NCBI RefSeq assembly: GCF_002310375.3
Contig: NZ_CP023315.3
Location: forward strand, 558,001-622,000
DNA length: 64,000 nucleotides
Reading direction: 5' to 3'
Source of the DNA: Caulobacter vibrioides
GTDB taxonomy: Bacteria; Pseudomonadota; Alphaproteobacteria; Caulobacterales; Caulobacteraceae
The notes beneath the pieces are model-generated. The model was given only the letters and a program-made list of their open reading frames with translations, had not been told where the DNA came from and ran no database searches. Position 1 is the stretch's first letter. Each line of letters begins with the position of its first letter. The position numbers and the translations under genes are program-made. Positions 6,816 to 16,861 of the stretch are shown here, in pieces.

Positions 6816-9800
6816 ATGCGCCTTCCCGCCTATGCCGAGCTGCAGGCGACCACCAACTTCTCGTTCCTGCGCGGCGCCTCGCACGCCGAGGAGCTGGCGC
6901 TCACAGCCGAGGCGCTGGGATTGACGGCGATCGGGATCGTCGACCGCAACAGCTTGGCCGGCGTGGTGCGCGCCTGGACGGCGGCTAAGCGACGATCAAT
7001 CCGTGTACTGACCGGTTGCCGTCTGGACTTCATGGACGGTACGCCCAGCCTGCTCTGCTACCCCACCGACCGCGAGGCGTTCGGCCGCCTGACCCGGCTG
7101 CTCACTGTTGGGCAACTGCGGGCCGAAAAGGGCGAATGCCACCTGACCTGGGCGGACTTTCTGGACCATTCCGAAGGGCAGCTAGGTCTTATCGTGCCGC
7201 CGGCGTCCTTGGATGAGCCGTTCGAGCAGGACCTCACGCGGATGGCCGGCGATCTGCGCGGGCGCTCGTGGCTGGCGGCCAGCCGGGCCTACGCCGCCCG
7301 CGATCTCCAGCGTCTGGCGCGGCTTGAGGGCTTGGGGCGCGCGGTCGGAGCGCCGATCGTCGCCACCAACGACGTGCTCTATCACGGCCCGGAGCGGCGT
7401 CCGCTGCAGGACGTGATCAGCTGTGTACGCGAGCATTGCGCGATCCAGGAGGCGGGCTTCCGACTGGAGACCAACGCCGAGCGCCACATCAAGTCGCCCG
7501 AGGAGATGGCGCGCCTGTTCGACCGTTGGCCGCGCGCGGTCGAGCGCACGGTCGAGATCGTCGAACGCATCGGCTTCGACCTGAAGGACATCCGCGAGCA
7601 GTACCCGGACGAACCGGTCCCACCGGGCAAGACGGCGATGCAGCACCTGACTGACCTGACCTGGAAGGGCGCGGCCTGGCGCTATCCGAACGGGGTCAGC
7701 GCGAAGGTCACGGCCCAGATCCAGGAGGAGCTGCGGCTGATCGAGAAGATGAACTACCCCAACTACTTCATTACTGTGCACGACATCGTGCGCGAGGCGC
7801 GTAGGATGGGCATCCTGTGCCAGGGACGAGGCTCGGCGGCCAATTCTTCGGTTTGCTTCTGCCTGGGCGTGACCGCGATCGACCCCACTGAGCACCGCCT
7901 GCTGTTCACCCGCTTCATCTCCGAGAACCGGGGCGAGCCGCCCGATATCGACGTCGACTTCGAGCACGATCGGCGCGAGGAGGTCATGCAGTACGTGTTC
8001 CAGCGTTATGGCCGGGCGTACGCCGCCATCTGCGGGACCGTGATCCACTACCGGCCGCGCAGCGCCATTCGGGACGTGGGCAAGGCGCTGGGCCTGACCG
8101 AGGACGTCACCAGCCTGCTGGCCGGTACGGTCTGGGGCAGCTGGGGCGACGGCCTGCCCGAGGATCACCTGCGCAACGCAGGCCTGGATCCAAAGGCGCC
8201 GGAGATCGCCCGCGCGGTCGGGCTGGCCAACGACCTGATCGGCTTTCCGCGTCACCTCTCCCAGCATGTCGGCGGCTTTGTCCTGACCAAGCGCCGCCTG
8301 GACGAGACCGTGCCGATCGGCAAGGCGGCGATGAAGGATCGCACCTTCATCGAGTGGGACAAGGACGACATCGACAGCCTGGGCCTGATGAAGGTCGACA
8401 TCCTGGCGCTGGGCATGCTGCACGCCATCCAGCGGGCCATGACGATGCTGCGCGAAGACCATGGCCAAGATTGGCTGAAGGACCTGGCCGATATCCCCAA
8501 GGAGGTTCCGGGCGTCTACGACATGCTGTGCGCGGCCGACAGCGTGGGCGTGTTCCAGGTCGAGAGCCGGGCCCAGATGTCGATGCTGCCGAGGCTCCGG
8601 CCGCGCGAATTCTACGATCTGGTCATCCAGGTGGCGATCGTGCGTCCGGGGCCAATCCAGGGCGACATGGTCCATCCCTATCTGAAGCGGCGCAATGGAG
8701 AGGAGCCGGTCGACTGGCCCAAGCCCTCGCCCGAGCATGGTCCGCCCGACGAGCTCCAGGAGATTCTAGGCAAGACCTTCGGCGTGCCGCTGTTCCAGGA
8801 GCAGGCCATGAGCCTGGCCATCGAGGCGGCCAAGTTCACGCCCGACGAGGCCGACGGCCTGCGCAAGGCCATGGCGACCTTCCGCAACCTGGGCTCGCCG
8901 GACGCCTATCGTCACAAGTTCATCGAAGGCATGGTCGGGCGCGGCTATGAGCGCGCCTTCGCCGAGCGCTGCTTCAAGCAGATCGAGGGCTTTAGCCACT
9001 ATGGCTTTCCCGAGAGCCACGCGGCCAGCTTCGCCAAGCTGGTCTATGTCTCGGCCTGGATCAAATGGGCCTGGCCCGACGTGTTCTGCGCGGCCCTGAT
9101 CAACGCCCAGCCGATGGGCTTCTATCAGCCGGCCCAACTGGTGCGGGACGCGCGCGAGCACGGGGTCGAGGTGCTGCCGCCCGACATTCTGACCAGCGAC
9201 TGGGACTGCACGCTGGCGCCGATCAGCACGGGCTTCCGCGTCCCCCATGTTCGCCATGACAAGATCGCCTGCCAGGAGACCCGTCCGCACTGGAAGGCGG
9301 TGCGGCTGGGCTTTCGCCAGATCAAGGGGCTGCGGGAGACGCTCGACATCCCGCCGCTGTTAAAGGCCAGGGCCGAGGGCGCGCGTACGCCGGCCGAGTT
9401 CGCCCAGGGCGGCGTGCCGCAGAAGGCGCTGGAGCTGCTGGCCGAGGCCGACGCCTTCGCCTCGGTGGGGCTCAGCCGCCGCGAGGCGCTGTGGGCGGTC
9501 AAAGGCCTGAAGGGCGAGCACAAGGCGCCGGTTCAGGCGCCGCTGCTGGCGGGCCTGCCGCTGTTCGAAGAGCGGGTGGCGCTGCCGGCCATGGCCGCGA
9601 CCCAGGAGGTGGCCGAGGACTATCGCACCACCAGCCTTTCCTTGAAGGCCCATCCGATCGGCTTCTATCGATCGATGTTGGCCGCCCGGGGCGTGGTTCC
9701 CGCCGAGCGGCTGCTGTCTCTGAAGGACGGCGCCAGGGTGTCGGTGGCCGGTCTTGTCCTGATCCGCCAGCGGCCCGGCACGGCCAAGGGCGTGGTGTTC

Positions 9801-10067
9801 GTCACGCTCGAGGACGAGACGGGCGTGGCCAATGCGGTGGTCTGGAAAGACCGGTTCGAGGCGGCCCGCAATGTGGTGATGACCGCCTCGTTCCTGATCG
9901 TCCACGGGCGCGTGCAGCGGGCCGACAACGTGATCCACGTCGTCGCCGAGCGCTTCACCGACCTCTCGGCCGAGCTCTCCAGCCTGCGCGACGAGCCGGG
10001 CGCGCCGGCGCCGCGCATACGCCAGAAGGTGTCGGGCCGCCTGCTGCGCAGCCGCGATTTCCACTGA
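6816..10067 (+). CDS. dnaE2: Error-prone DNA polymerase III alpha-type subunit DnaE2
   Basis: A 1083-residue C-family DNA polymerase, the catalytic member of the ImuA-ImuB-DnaE2 translesion complex. It opens with the PHP-domain signature [18 protein letters not shown] and continues through the polymerase core: [17 protein letters not shown] in the palm and [16 protein letters not shown], which carries the catalytic aspartates of this family. A second landmark is [14 protein letters not shown]. An OB-fold stretch with [14 protein letters not shown] and FVTLEDETG follows near the C-terminus. It is shorter than replicative DnaE (about 1150-1180), as usual for DnaE2. Translation probably starts at the ATG at 6816, using the G-rich end of the preceding repeat as ribosome-binding site. 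Expression should follow the SOS box before imuA. Confidence 0.93.
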   Translation: MRLPAYAELQATTNFSFLRGASHAEELALTAEALGLTAIGIVDRNSLAGVVRAWTAAKRRSIRVLTGCRLDFMDGTPSLLCYPTDREAFGRLTRLLTVGQLRAEKGECHLTWADFLDHSEGQLGLIVPPASLDEPFEQDLTRMAGDLRGRSWLAASRAYAARDLQRLARLEGLGRAVGAPIVATNDVLYHGPERRPLQDVISCVREHCAIQEAGFRLETNAERHIKSPEEMARLFDRWPRAVERTVEIVERIGFDLKDIREQYPDEPVPPGKTAMQHLTDLTWKGAAWRYPNGVSAKVTAQIQEELRLIEKMNYPNYFITVHDIVREARRMGILCQGRGSAANSSVCFCLGVTAIDPTEHRLLFTRFISENRGEPPDIDVDFEHDRREEVMQYVFQRYGRAYAAICGTVIHYRPRSAIRDVGKALGLTEDVTSLLAGTVWGSWGDGLPEDHLRNAGLDPKAPEIARAVGLANDLIGFPRHLSQHVGGFVLTKRRLDETVPIGKAAMKDRTFIEWDKDDIDSLGLMKVDILALGMLHAIQRAMTMLREDHGQDWLKDLADIPKEVPGVYDMLCAADSVGVFQVESRAQMSMLPRLRPREFYDLVIQVAIVRPGPIQGDMVHPYLKRRNGEEPVDWPKPSPEHGPPDELQEILGKTFGVPLFQEQAMSLAIEAAKFTPDEADGLRKAMATFRNLGSPDAYRHKFIEGMVGRGYERAFAERCFKQIEGFSHYGFPESHAASFAKLVYVSAWIKWAWPDVFCAALINAQPMGFYQPAQLVRDAREHGVEVLPPDILTSDWDCTLAPISTGFRVPHVRHDKIACQETRPHWKAVRLGFRQIKGLRETLDIPPLLKARAEGARTPAEFAQGGVPQKALELLAEADAFASVGLSRREALWAVKGLKGEHKAPVQAPLLAGLPLFEERVALPAMAATQEVAEDYRTTSLSLKAHPIGFYRSMLAARGVVPAERLLSLKDGARVSVAGLVLIRQRPGTAKGVVFVTLEDETGVANAVVWKDRFEAARNVVMTASFLIVHGRVQRADNVIHVVAERFTDLSAELSSLRDEPGAPAPRIRQKVSGRLLRSRDFH

Positions 10068-10076
10068 GGTGAGGGC

Positions 10077-10105
10077 GGGGGAAACGCCGGTACGACGCTT
10101 CCCCC
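10077..10105. terminator. Possible shared terminator between dnaE2 and the alcohol dehydrogenase
   Basis: GGGGGAA at 10077-10083 and TTCCCCC at 10099-10105 can pair across a 15-base loop region with additional inner pairing. It lies between two convergent genes. There is no strong T-run on the plus side, so termination is uncertain. Confidence 0.4.
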
Positions 10106-10115
10106 TTCGAACCTG

Positions 10116-11159
10116 CTAGAGCGTGGCCATGTCGATCACGAAGCGATAGCGCACGTCACTCTTCTGCATGCGCTGGTAGGCGGCGTTGATCTGGTCGATC
10201 GCGATCACCTCGATATCGGCGACGATGTTCTTCTCGCCGCAGAAGTCGAGCATCTCCTGCGTCTCCTTGATCGAACCGATCATCGACCCCGCCAGGGTGC
10301 GACGGCCGGGGATCAGGGCGAAGGCGTTGAGCTGGGCCGGTTCTTCCGGCGCGCCGACCAGCACCATGGTCCCGTCGACCTTGAGCAGCGCCAGGTAGGC
10401 GCCCCAGTCCAGCGGCGCCGAGACGGTGCAGATGATCAGGTCGAACGTATCGGCCAGGGTCTCGAAGGTCTTCGGATCGTTGGTGGCGTAGTAGTGATCG
10501 GCGCCCAGGCGCAGGCCGTCGTCCTTCTTGGACAGCGTTTGGCTGAGAACCGTGACCTCCGCGCCCATGGCGTGGGCCAGCTTGACGCCCATGTGGCCGA
10601 GGCCGCCCATGCCCAGGATCGCCACCTTCTTGCCGGGGCCCGCGTTCCAGTGGCGCAGCGGCGAATAGAGCGTGATACCGGCGCACAGCAGCGGCGCGGC
10701 GGCGTCCAGCGGCAGATGCTCGGGGATCGACAGGACATAGTCGTCCTTGACCACGATATGGTCGGAATAGCCGCCGTAGGTCGGGGTGTCCGAACCCGGC
10801 TCAAAGGCGCTGTAGGTCAGCACCAGACCGGGCTGGTACTGCTCGCGGTCCAGGTCGCGCGCGGCCTTGCAGGTGACGCAGCTGTCGACGAAGCAGCCGA
10901 CGCCGACATGGTCGCCTTCCTTGAAGCGGGTGACGTTGGCGCCGACGGCGGTGACAACGCCGGCGATCTCGTGGCCGGGGACGATCGGATAGACGCTCTG
11001 ACCCCAGCCGTTGTCGACCATGTGGATGTCGGAGTGGCAGACCCCGCAGTACTTGATGGCGATGACGACGTCGTCGGGATTGGGGTCGCGACGATCAAAC
11101 GTGAAGGGCGCTAGCGGCGCGCCCGCGGCGGGCGCCGCGTAGCCTTTGGCGGTGGCCAT
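10116..11159 (-). CDS. NAD(P)-dependent zinc alcohol dehydrogenase (AdhC/YahK-like)
   Basis: A 347-residue medium-chain dehydrogenase. Residues 38-46 (CGVCHSDIH) and PGHEIAGVV at 61-69 supply the catalytic zinc site, and [20 protein letters not shown] is the Rossmann nucleotide loop. The family reduces or oxidises aldehydes and alcohols, often cinnamyl or other aromatic ones. The structural zinc lobe is unusual: [19 protein letters not shown] keeps two cysteines (94, 97), while the two other usual ligand positions are Ala and Gln. The start at 11159 ([10 protein letters not shown]) is preferred over an upstream in-frame ATG because GAGGA stands about 7 bases before it. It faces dnaE2 tail to tail. 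Confidence 0.88.
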   Translation of the reverse strand: MATAKGYAAPAAGAPLAPFTFDRRDPNPDDVVIAIKYCGVCHSDIHMVDNGWGQSVYPIVPGHEIAGVVTAVGANVTRFKEGDHVGVGCFVDSCVTCKAARDLDREQYQPGLVLTYSAFEPGSDTPTYGGYSDHIVVKDDYVLSIPEHLPLDAAAPLLCAGITLYSPLRHWNAGPGKKVAILGMGGLGHMGVKLAHAMGAEVTVLSQTLSKKDDGLRLGADHYYATNDPKTFETLADTFDLIICTVSAPLDWGAYLALLKVDGTMVLVGAPEEPAQLNAFALIPGRRTLAGSMIGSIKETQEMLDFCGEKNIVADIEVIAIDQINAAYQRMQKSDVRYRFVIDMATL

Positions 11160-11279
11160 GGGATAGTCCTCGGATTTTGGGAGACGATCGGGGAGGATCG
11201 CGGAGGTCGTATCCCACAACAAATCCGAACCCGTTAGATCGATCCTCCAGGTCTCCTGCACGATCCTCCAGAGCGCCGC

Positions 11280-13163
11280 CTAGGACGCCCGGATCTTGAC
11301 CACCTTGGACTGGCCGACCTGTCGAAGGTCTTCCACCAGTTCGAACAGGCGCGCACGCACGCTGGCCTCGTCGCCGACCTCGGCCAAGGCGTCCAGCTCC
11401 GCAAGGCGCTGGTCGGCGATGGTCGGCGCGGGGGCCAGGCGAACAGCTTCCATGATGCCCGGCGCCTTGAGGCGTGCGACCTCGTTCACGTCGACAAGCG
11501 TTTCCGTCAGCTTCTCGCCCGGACGCAGCCCGGTGATCTGGATGTCGATATCGCGCCCGGGGGTCAGGCCCTGCAGCTCGATCATCCGCCGGGCCAGATC
11601 GATGATCTTGACCGGCTCGCCCATCTCAAGGGTCAGCACGCCAGCTTCAGGTTCGGACGCGATCATCGACAGCGCCACGGCGCGGAGCACGAGTTGCACC
11701 GCCTCCGGGATGGTCATGAAGTAGCGCTCGACCTCGGCATGGGTCAGGGTGATCGGCCCGCCGCGCGCGATCTGGCTCTTGAAGATCGGGACGACCGATC
11801 CGGCCGAGCCGAGCACATTGCCAAAGCGCACGATGCTGACCCGCATGTCGCCGCCGCCGCCGTATTGGCGCGCCACGGCCTCGGCGACCCGCTTGGCCGC
11901 CCCCATGACGCTGGTCGGCGCCACGGCCTTGTCGGTGGAAATCAGGGCCAGATGAGCCGCGCCGCAGGCCTTGGCGGCGACAGCCACGTTGCGGGTGCCC
12001 AGCACATTGGTGCGAACGCCCTCGCACGGATGGTTTTCGACCAGCGTGACATGCTTGAGCGCCGCGGCGTGGAAAATGATGTCAGGCTTCATCTCCACGA
12101 AGACGCGCTGAACGCGCGCGGCGTCGCGGACGTCACAGAGCGCTTCGCGTCGGGACAGCATGGGATGCCGCTCGGCGATCTCGCGATCGATGTGGAACAG
12201 ATTGTATTCAGAGGCGTCGACCATGGTCAGATGGGCGCAGCCGCTGGCGGCGATCTGGCGGCAGAGTTCGGAGCCGATGCTGCCCCCGGCGCCCGTGACC
12301 AGCACCCGACGGCCGGACACCAGCGCGCGGACGGGCTCTGGGTCGAGCCGAACCGGCGGCCGGCTCAGCAGTTCTTCGATGCTGATCTCGCGCAGTTGCG
12401 GTGTGTTCGCCGCCGCGCCCATCTCGACCACACCGTGACGGCGCAGCAGCCGCACGCCCTCGGTCTTCAGCCGGCCCAGGCGCTCGGCGCCGAAGGTGCT
12501 CATCGCGCTGTCGGTGAGGAACAGGATGGCGGCCGGCGACAGGCCGCTGTCGCGCAGGCGTGCCAGCACGCTGTCGAAGTCGGCGATCGAGCCCAGCACG
12601 CAGACGCCCCGCAGCTCATCGCCGGTCTCGCGGTCGAGCGGGGAGACCACGCCGATCGGCGCGTAACGTTCGCCAAGGCCGGCGGGCGCGCGCAGGAAGG
12701 CTTCAGCTTCCGAGGCTGAGCCGATAATCAGCAGCCTGGGCAAGGCCGGGTGCATCGAAGCTGGGCCAAGGCGTAGCACCGAGTCGAGCAGCATCCGCTC
12801 GTGCAGGCTGCGGCGGACAACACGCAGCGCCGACAGGAGCGCGGCCTGGATGAGGGCCGCGCCGGCCACGGTGCGCAAACCACCATCGATCCCAGGATGG
12901 GTCAGGCGGGTGATGACCAGAAACGCAGCCGCCGTCAGGACGGCCGACCGGAGCAGTCTCAGATGGTCGGTGGCGGAGACGAAGCGCCACGGCGCCCGCT
13001 CGACCCGGAAGGCTAGCTCCACGATGAACGCCGCCAGGCCGTACAGGGTCGCCTGCAGCAGCGTGTCCCGCGTGAACGGCATGTCGATGACGAGATAGCG
13101 ACCGGCGAGCAGGGCCACGAAGGCCAGCAGGACGTGGGTCGCGATCTTTCCTGCATGCCCCAT
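11280..13163 (-). CDS. Membrane-bound nucleotide-sugar epimerase/4,6-dehydratase (CapD/FlaA1/PglF-like)
   Basis: A 627-residue polysaccharide-biosynthesis protein. The first 120 residues hold four hydrophobic membrane segments (about 8-26, 35-52, 72-86, 98-114). A first, degenerate nucleotide-binding domain follows (RLLIIGSASEAEAFL), then the catalytic extended-SDR domain with VLVTGAGGSIGSELC at about 287-301 and the active-site strand ISTDKAVAPTSVMGAAKRV. Relatives convert UDP-GlcNAc to a 4-keto-6-deoxy sugar as the first step toward dideoxyamino sugars for O-antigen, capsule or glycoprotein. No glycosyltransferases are nearby, so the destination of the sugar is unknown. It lies 88 bases downstream of moeA on the same strand. 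Confidence 0.88.
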   Translation of the reverse strand: MGHAGKIATHVLLAFVALLAGRYLVIDMPFTRDTLLQATLYGLAAFIVELAFRVERAPWRFVSATDHLRLLRSAVLTAAAFLVITRLTHPGIDGGLRTVAGAALIQAALLSALRVVRRSLHERMLLDSVLRLGPASMHPALPRLLIIGSASEAEAFLRAPAGLGERYAPIGVVSPLDRETGDELRGVCVLGSIADFDSVLARLRDSGLSPAAILFLTDSAMSTFGAERLGRLKTEGVRLLRRHGVVEMGAAANTPQLREISIEELLSRPPVRLDPEPVRALVSGRRVLVTGAGGSIGSELCRQIAASGCAHLTMVDASEYNLFHIDREIAERHPMLSRREALCDVRDAARVQRVFVEMKPDIIFHAAALKHVTLVENHPCEGVRTNVLGTRNVAVAAKACGAAHLALISTDKAVAPTSVMGAAKRVAEAVARQYGGGGDMRVSIVRFGNVLGSAGSVVPIFKSQIARGGPITLTHAEVERYFMTIPEAVQLVLRAVALSMIASEPEAGVLTLEMGEPVKIIDLARRMIELQGLTPGRDIDIQITGLRPGEKLTETLVDVNEVARLKAPGIMEAVRLAPAPTIADQRLAELDALAEVGDEASVRARLFELVEDLRQVGQSKVVKIRAS

Positions 13164-13251
13164 GAAACGAACCTCTGAAGCGGTGAAGGTCGGGTCACGC
13201 CCGGCGAACTCAAATCCGGGCTTAGCACGTCAATTCTATGTCGTCGCGTTT

Positions 13252-14478
13252 TCAGCCGCGCCGAAGCGGCAGAACTTCGATCAGGTCCCCGGTCGCAGCG
13301 GCGGGCGCGCCGATCGCTCGGCGCAGGAGAGCATCGGCGCGTGCGAACACGCTGACCAGCGAGGAATCCTGATCGGGGAATGGCGTGGCGATGGTTCGCC
13401 CCTCTGGATCTGTCGACAGCGACGCGCGCATCCAGTGCTCTCGCGGCCCGCCCGCCGGAAGCGGGATGGCCAGACGCGCGGGAACCAGGCGGACCTCCGG
13501 GTCCGCCCCGGCGAGGGCGACCAGCAACGGCTTCAGGAACAGTTCCGCGCAAACCAGCGCCGAGGCCGGGTTGCCGGGCAGACCTAGAACACGGCGGCCG
13601 TCGGCCAGGCGTCCGCTCCAGGTCGGTTTTCCTGGGCGCAGAGCGATGGTTTCGACCGAAAGCGCCAAGCCCAGCGTGTGAAGCGCTGGCTTGACCAGAT
13701 CATAGTCGCCGACCGAGGCGCCGCCGATCGTGACGATCAGATCGACCTTCGCCGGGGCCACAGCGGCCGCGATCGCTTGGGCGTCGTCGCCTTGCGCGCT
13801 GAGCCGAACCGCCTCGCCGCCCCAGGCCTCGATCAGCGCCGCGAGGCTGAAAGAGCCGCTTTCGAAAATCTGGTCGGGACGGGGCGTCGTCCCCGGCGGA
13901 ACCAGTTCGTCGCCGGTGGCCAGAACCGCCACGCGGGGGCGCCGCGCCACCGAGACCTCGGCGCGCCCGGCCGCGGCGATCAGGGAAAGGCGCCAGGGGT
14001 CGATCACGACGCCGGCGTTCAGAAGGGTGTCGCCAGGCTGGAAGTCACCGCCGGCGGGCCGGATGTTGTGGCGAGGGTCCTGGCCCGCGTCGAAGCGGAT
14101 CTGGTCGCCGTTGCGGACCGCCTCCTCCTGGATGATCACAAGATCAGCGTCCGCCGGGAGCGGCGCGCCGGTGAAAATCCGCACCGCTTCGCCGGCGCCG
14201 ACCGGGCGGGGGTAGGCGTTGCCGGCGGCGCTTTCGCCAACGATCCGGAAGGGCGCGTTGGGGACATAATCGGATCGTCGTATCGCCCAGCCGTCCATGG
14301 CCGACGCATCGAAAGGCGGCTGCGCGCGACCGGCGATAACGGGCTCCGCCAGAACCCGACCAAGGCTATCGACCAGCCGCGCCGGCTCAACGCCTAGCCG
14401 TGAGGCGCCCAGGAGGATGCGCTCGCGCGCCTCTTCGACGGTCAGATTTCTCAGGGTTTTAGGCGGCGAGTCGACCAT
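13252..14478 (-). CDS. moeA: Molybdopterin molybdenumtransferase MoeA
   Basis: A 408-residue protein of normal MoeA length. MoeA inserts molybdate into adenylylated molybdopterin at the last step of molybdenum cofactor synthesis. Family landmarks are PPFDASAMDGWAIR near residue 58, GAPLPADADLVIIQEE, the ATGDELVPPGTTPRPDQI segment of the MoCF-binding domain, and VTIGGASVGDYDLVKPAL. The C-terminal domain IV ends ALRRAIGAPAAATGDLIEVL. No other molybdenum cofactor genes are in the window. The gene precedes the sugar dehydratase and follows fpr on the same strand. Confidence 0.93.
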   Translation of the reverse strand: MVDSPPKTLRNLTVEEARERILLGASRLGVEPARLVDSLGRVLAEPVIAGRAQPPFDASAMDGWAIRRSDYVPNAPFRIVGESAAGNAYPRPVGAGEAVRIFTGAPLPADADLVIIQEEAVRNGDQIRFDAGQDPRHNIRPAGGDFQPGDTLLNAGVVIDPWRLSLIAAAGRAEVSVARRPRVAVLATGDELVPPGTTPRPDQIFESGSFSLAALIEAWGGEAVRLSAQGDDAQAIAAAVAPAKVDLIVTIGGASVGDYDLVKPALHTLGLALSVETIALRPGKPTWSGRLADGRRVLGLPGNPASALVCAELFLKPLLVALAGADPEVRLVPARLAIPLPAGGPREHWMRASLSTDPEGRTIATPFPDQDSSLVSVFARADALLRRAIGAPAAATGDLIEVLPLRRG

Positions 14479-14520
14479 CGGCAGACCCTAGCCGATCCGC
14501 CGTCGGGGGCGAGCCCCAAG

Positions 14521-14552
14521 ATCGAGGGCCCTAGCCATCGAGGGCCCTAGCC
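14521..14552. repeat. Perfect 16-bp tandem duplication at the end of fpr
   Basis: ATCGAGGGCCCTAGCC occurs twice head to tail with no mismatch. The second copy contains the fpr stop codon (CTA read in reverse), and the first lies in the short gap before moeA. Each unit holds the palindrome GGGCCC. Confidence 0.9.
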
Positions 14553-15374
14553 GACGAACGCGCGCTCGATCACGAAATCACCCGGTTCGGCGTTGGAGCC
14601 TTCCTTGAGGCCATGAGCCTCGAGCAGGGCCGCCGTGTCCTTGATCATCGCCATCGAGCCGCACAGCATGGCGCGGTCGTTTTCCGGATCGAACTTGTCG
14701 CCGTCGATCCCAAGATCGGAGAACAGCTTGCCGCTGGTGATCAGGTCGGTGAAACGGCCCTGGCGCTCGAACGGCTCGCGGGTCACGGTCGGATAGTAGG
14801 TCAACTGGGCGCGCGCCTCGTCGCCGACCAGCGGATCTTCGAAGATGTCCTGGGTGAAGAGATCGCGATAGGCCAGTTCCTTCACCTCGCGCACGCCATG
14901 GGCGACGATCACGCGTTCGAAACGGCTGTAGGCGTCGGGATCGCGCGCCACCGAAAGCCAGGGCGCCAGGCCCGTGCCGGTGCCGAACAGAAAGAGCCGC
15001 TTGCCGGGACGCACGGCGTCCAACACCAGGGTGCCGGTCGGCTTCTTGCCAAGAAGAATCTCATCGCCTTCCTGGATCAGTTGCAGGCGCGAGGTCAGCG
15101 GGCCGTCGGGAACCTTGATCGAGAAGAACTCCAGCTCTTCGGCGAACGAAGGCGAGCCAATCGAATAGGCGCGCAGGATCGGCTTCTTCTCGCCCAGCGC
15201 TTCGCGTGGCGGCAGGCCGATCATCACGAACTCGCCCGAACGGAAGCGGAAGCTCGCGGGCCGGGTGATGGCGAAGCTGAACAGGCGGTCGGTCCAGTGT
15301 TTAACCCACAGCACTTTCTCGACGAAGTACGGCGTTTCCTTCACGGGGGCGGCGGCGGTCGCGTTGGCCGTCAT
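14547..15374 (-). CDS. fpr: Ferredoxin/flavodoxin-NADP+ reductase
   Basis: A 275-residue FAD enzyme that moves electrons between NADPH and ferredoxin or flavodoxin. PILRAYSIGSPS is the FAD-binding motif (RxYSIxS), GPLTSRLQ the FAD phosphate-contacting segment, LFLFGTGTGLAPWLS the NADP-binding loop, and AMLCGSMAMIKDTAALLE the late NADP-contacting region; the C-terminal VIERAFVG aromatic end is typical of the bacterial subclass. It acts in the cytoplasm, probably supplying reductant for iron-sulphur or oxidative-stress enzymes. The 480-base region upstream is shared with a divergent lipoprotein gene. The stop lies inside a 16-bp tandem duplication. Confidence 0.92.
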   Translation of the reverse strand: MTANATAAAPVKETPYFVEKVLWVKHWTDRLFSFAITRPASFRFRSGEFVMIGLPPREALGEKKPILRAYSIGSPSFAEELEFFSIKVPDGPLTSRLQLIQEGDEILLGKKPTGTLVLDAVRPGKRLFLFGTGTGLAPWLSVARDPDAYSRFERVIVAHGVREVKELAYRDLFTQDIFEDPLVGDEARAQLTYYPTVTREPFERQGRFTDLITSGKLFSDLGIDGDKFDPENDRAMLCGSMAMIKDTAALLEAHGLKEGSNAEPGDFVIERAFVG

Positions 15375-15858
15375 CTGAACTCTTTGTGTCCTGGCGCGCT
15401 CGGCGCGGAAAAGGCGGTCGCGCCAGGCGGCGCGCGATGGAGCCGCCCAGGCCCTTTGGCGGCACCTGTCTCATGTGTGGAAGGCCGCCGCGATGTCAAC
15501 GCCGGTTGTCTAATGCCGGGTTTGGAAAAACTCCTGACGTCGGCGCGGGCGCTGGCTGTGTCGGTGACCAGAAGATGAGCGGAAGTATTGGCGCGGAGAA
15601 TCCTATAAAAACCCAGGTCCGCAAACAATCGTTTGATAGATCGGTCATTCGGTCACCTCGCGGAAGATTATTTCATTCCATCCGCTCAGTAGGTGGCAAG
15701 CTTGCCTCTCGCAGCGACGCAAATGCCAAGCGCGTTTCTCGTCACGAAGATGAACAGACCGATTTTTCGAAAAGGGCGAAATTGTGATTGCCGCACCTCG
15801 AAAGGGGGCGCAGACTTCACGTTGCTTCGTTCGCGAAGCCAACGATACGGAGGAACGT
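15375..15858. other. Divergent intergenic region between fpr and the lipoprotein gene
   Basis: 484 bases without a convincing gene. The stretch is less GC-rich than its surroundings. It contains an inverted repeat CAAAC-AATC-GTTTG at 15622-15635 and the near-direct repeat ATCGGTC / TTCGGTC just after it; either could be an operator for one of the divergent genes. I see no clear promoter that I would assign to a sigma factor. Confidence 0.5.
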
Positions 15859-16275
15859 ATGCGGGTTTGGTTCGTAGGGGCCGCCGCGGCGGCCAGTCTG
15901 GTAGCGTTTGGTTTGGCCGGTTGCAGTGACAGTGGCGCGAAGTCGAAGGTCGCGCAGGCTCAGCAAGTCATCGTGGAAGCGACGCCCGTCACGGCGTCGG
16001 GCTGTGTTCGTCCGGTGGAGAACACGAACTGCCTTGTCGTGAAAGGACGAGGTGGCGGGTACTATGACATCAGCACGGCGAACCCGGCGCCCGATCTGAG
16101 CAAGGGGGTTGCGATCTCTTTGCAGGGCAAGGACATGGGCAAGAACACCCAATGCGGTCGTCAGCTGACGGACGTGCGGTGGTCGTATCTTGGCATCCAG
16201 TGCGGCGCGTCGGTCCCGGCCAGCAGCGCTTCAACGGGCAAGGAAGACAAGGCCAAGCCCAGTAAGGCTGGCTAG
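15859..16275 (+). CDS. Small hypothetical lipoprotein
   Basis: A 138-residue protein beginning MRVWFVGAAAAASLVAFGLAG followed by Cys, a clean lipoprotein signal with lipobox LAGC at residues 19-22, so it should be lipid-anchored in the envelope. The mature part holds three further cysteines (in SGCVRPV, NTNCLVV and NTQCGRQ) plus one near IQCGAS, giving two possible disulphides, and ends in a Lys/Ser/Ala-rich tail. I do not recognise a named family. The ATG at 15859 is chosen because GGAGGA stands just before it and the signal peptide starts there; upstream in-frame codons would bury the signal. Confidence 0.75.
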   Translation: MRVWFVGAAAAASLVAFGLAGCSDSGAKSKVAQAQQVIVEATPVTASGCVRPVENTNCLVVKGRGGGYYDISTANPAPDLSKGVAISLQGKDMGKNTQCGRQLTDVRWSYLGIQCGASVPASSASTGKEDKAKPSKAG

Positions 16276-16288
16276 CTCAAAGCCTGCT

Positions 16289-16468
16289 TCACCCCTCGCC
16301 GGAGCCCGGATCGGTCTGGGTCTTCGGCGAGCGGACGCTGTCTGCTGATCCTGGCGGCTCCGTCGCCGGGCGCGGCGCCTGGCCTTCGCGGGCGGGGCGC
16401 ATGTTCTCGTTCTCGACCTCTCGATTCGAGGGGCGATCTTCGGCGGGCGTGTTCGATAGGCTTGGCAT
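16289..16468 (-). CDS. Possible small hydrophilic protein (59 aa)
   Basis: A short frame starting MPSLSNTPAEDRPSNREVEN and ending GSGEG. It is highly polar, rich in Pro, Glu, Arg and Ser, with no membrane segment, and would be disordered. Codon third positions are mostly G or C, as in neighbouring genes, which favours a real gene, but there is no good ribosome-binding site before the ATG. I do not recognise it. It could be a chance frame. Confidence 0.35.
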   Translation of the reverse strand: MPSLSNTPAEDRPSNREVENENMRPAREGQAPRPATEPPGSADSVRSPKTQTDPGSGEG

Positions 16469-16572
16469 GGGCGTGTAACGCTTCGGGTGCGGCTTTGATC
16501 CCGTCAGGCGCGGTAAACGAGGCGACGCCGCAAAGTTCCGCGCGCCAAAATCGGCAATCCTCCGCGCCCCGC

Positions 16573-16601
16573 TTGCCGGGCGAGTGCGACCCTGCTAAAT
16601 G
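16573..16601 (+). promoter_or_regulatory. Housekeeping-type promoter for tRNA-Trp
   Basis: TTGCCGG, a 14-base spacer, then GCTAAATG fits the published Caulobacter housekeeping consensus (TTGACGS, 10-14 bases, GCTANAWC) closely. Transcription would begin near 16607, about 95 bases before the mature tRNA, and could continue into secE-nusG. Confidence 0.5.
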
Positions 16602-16702
16602 GCGCGGCTCTGGCGACAGAGACAGGCGCGCCGAGGCTTGAAAGCTTCCGGCGCGCTGTCTGTCTCCGGATGTCCGTCGGCCCGAAAGGGTGGTCGGTCC
16701 GC

Positions 16703-16778
16703 AGGAGTGTAGCTCAGCTGGTAGAGCATCGGTCTCCAAAACCGAGGGCCGGGGGTTCGAGTCCCTCCACTCCTGCCA
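16703..16778 (+). tRNA. tRNA-Trp (anticodon CCA)
   Basis: A complete 76-base cloverleaf. The acceptor stem AGGAGTG pairs with CACTCCT, the D arm holds AGCTCAGCTGGTAGAGC, the anticodon stem TCGGT/ACCGA closes the loop CTCCAAA with anticodon CCA at 16736-16738, and the T arm contains GGTTCGAGTCC. The discriminator base is G and CCA is encoded. It lies directly upstream of secE-nusG, an arrangement found in many bacteria. Confidence 0.97.
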
Positions 16779-16861
16779 CTATATGTTTCCGACGGGTCGG
16801 TGTTTCGGCCCGATCGTTTTGGCCACCGGGTCGCTCGCCGACCCGGGTCATCTAGAAAGTC

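Larger units (their letters stand above)
16276..16702. other. Region between the lipoprotein gene and tRNA-Trp
   Basis: 427 bases. It holds a possible 59-codon minus-strand gene (16289-16468) and a good promoter candidate for the tRNA (16573-16601). Longer minus-strand frames run into the tRNA and look like chance. Confidence 0.5.

Noticed and set aside
16272..16739. A 155-codon minus-strand frame overlapping tRNA-Trp
   Set aside because: It runs through the tRNA and is low in hydrophobic residues; a shorter frame at 16289-16468 is more credible.
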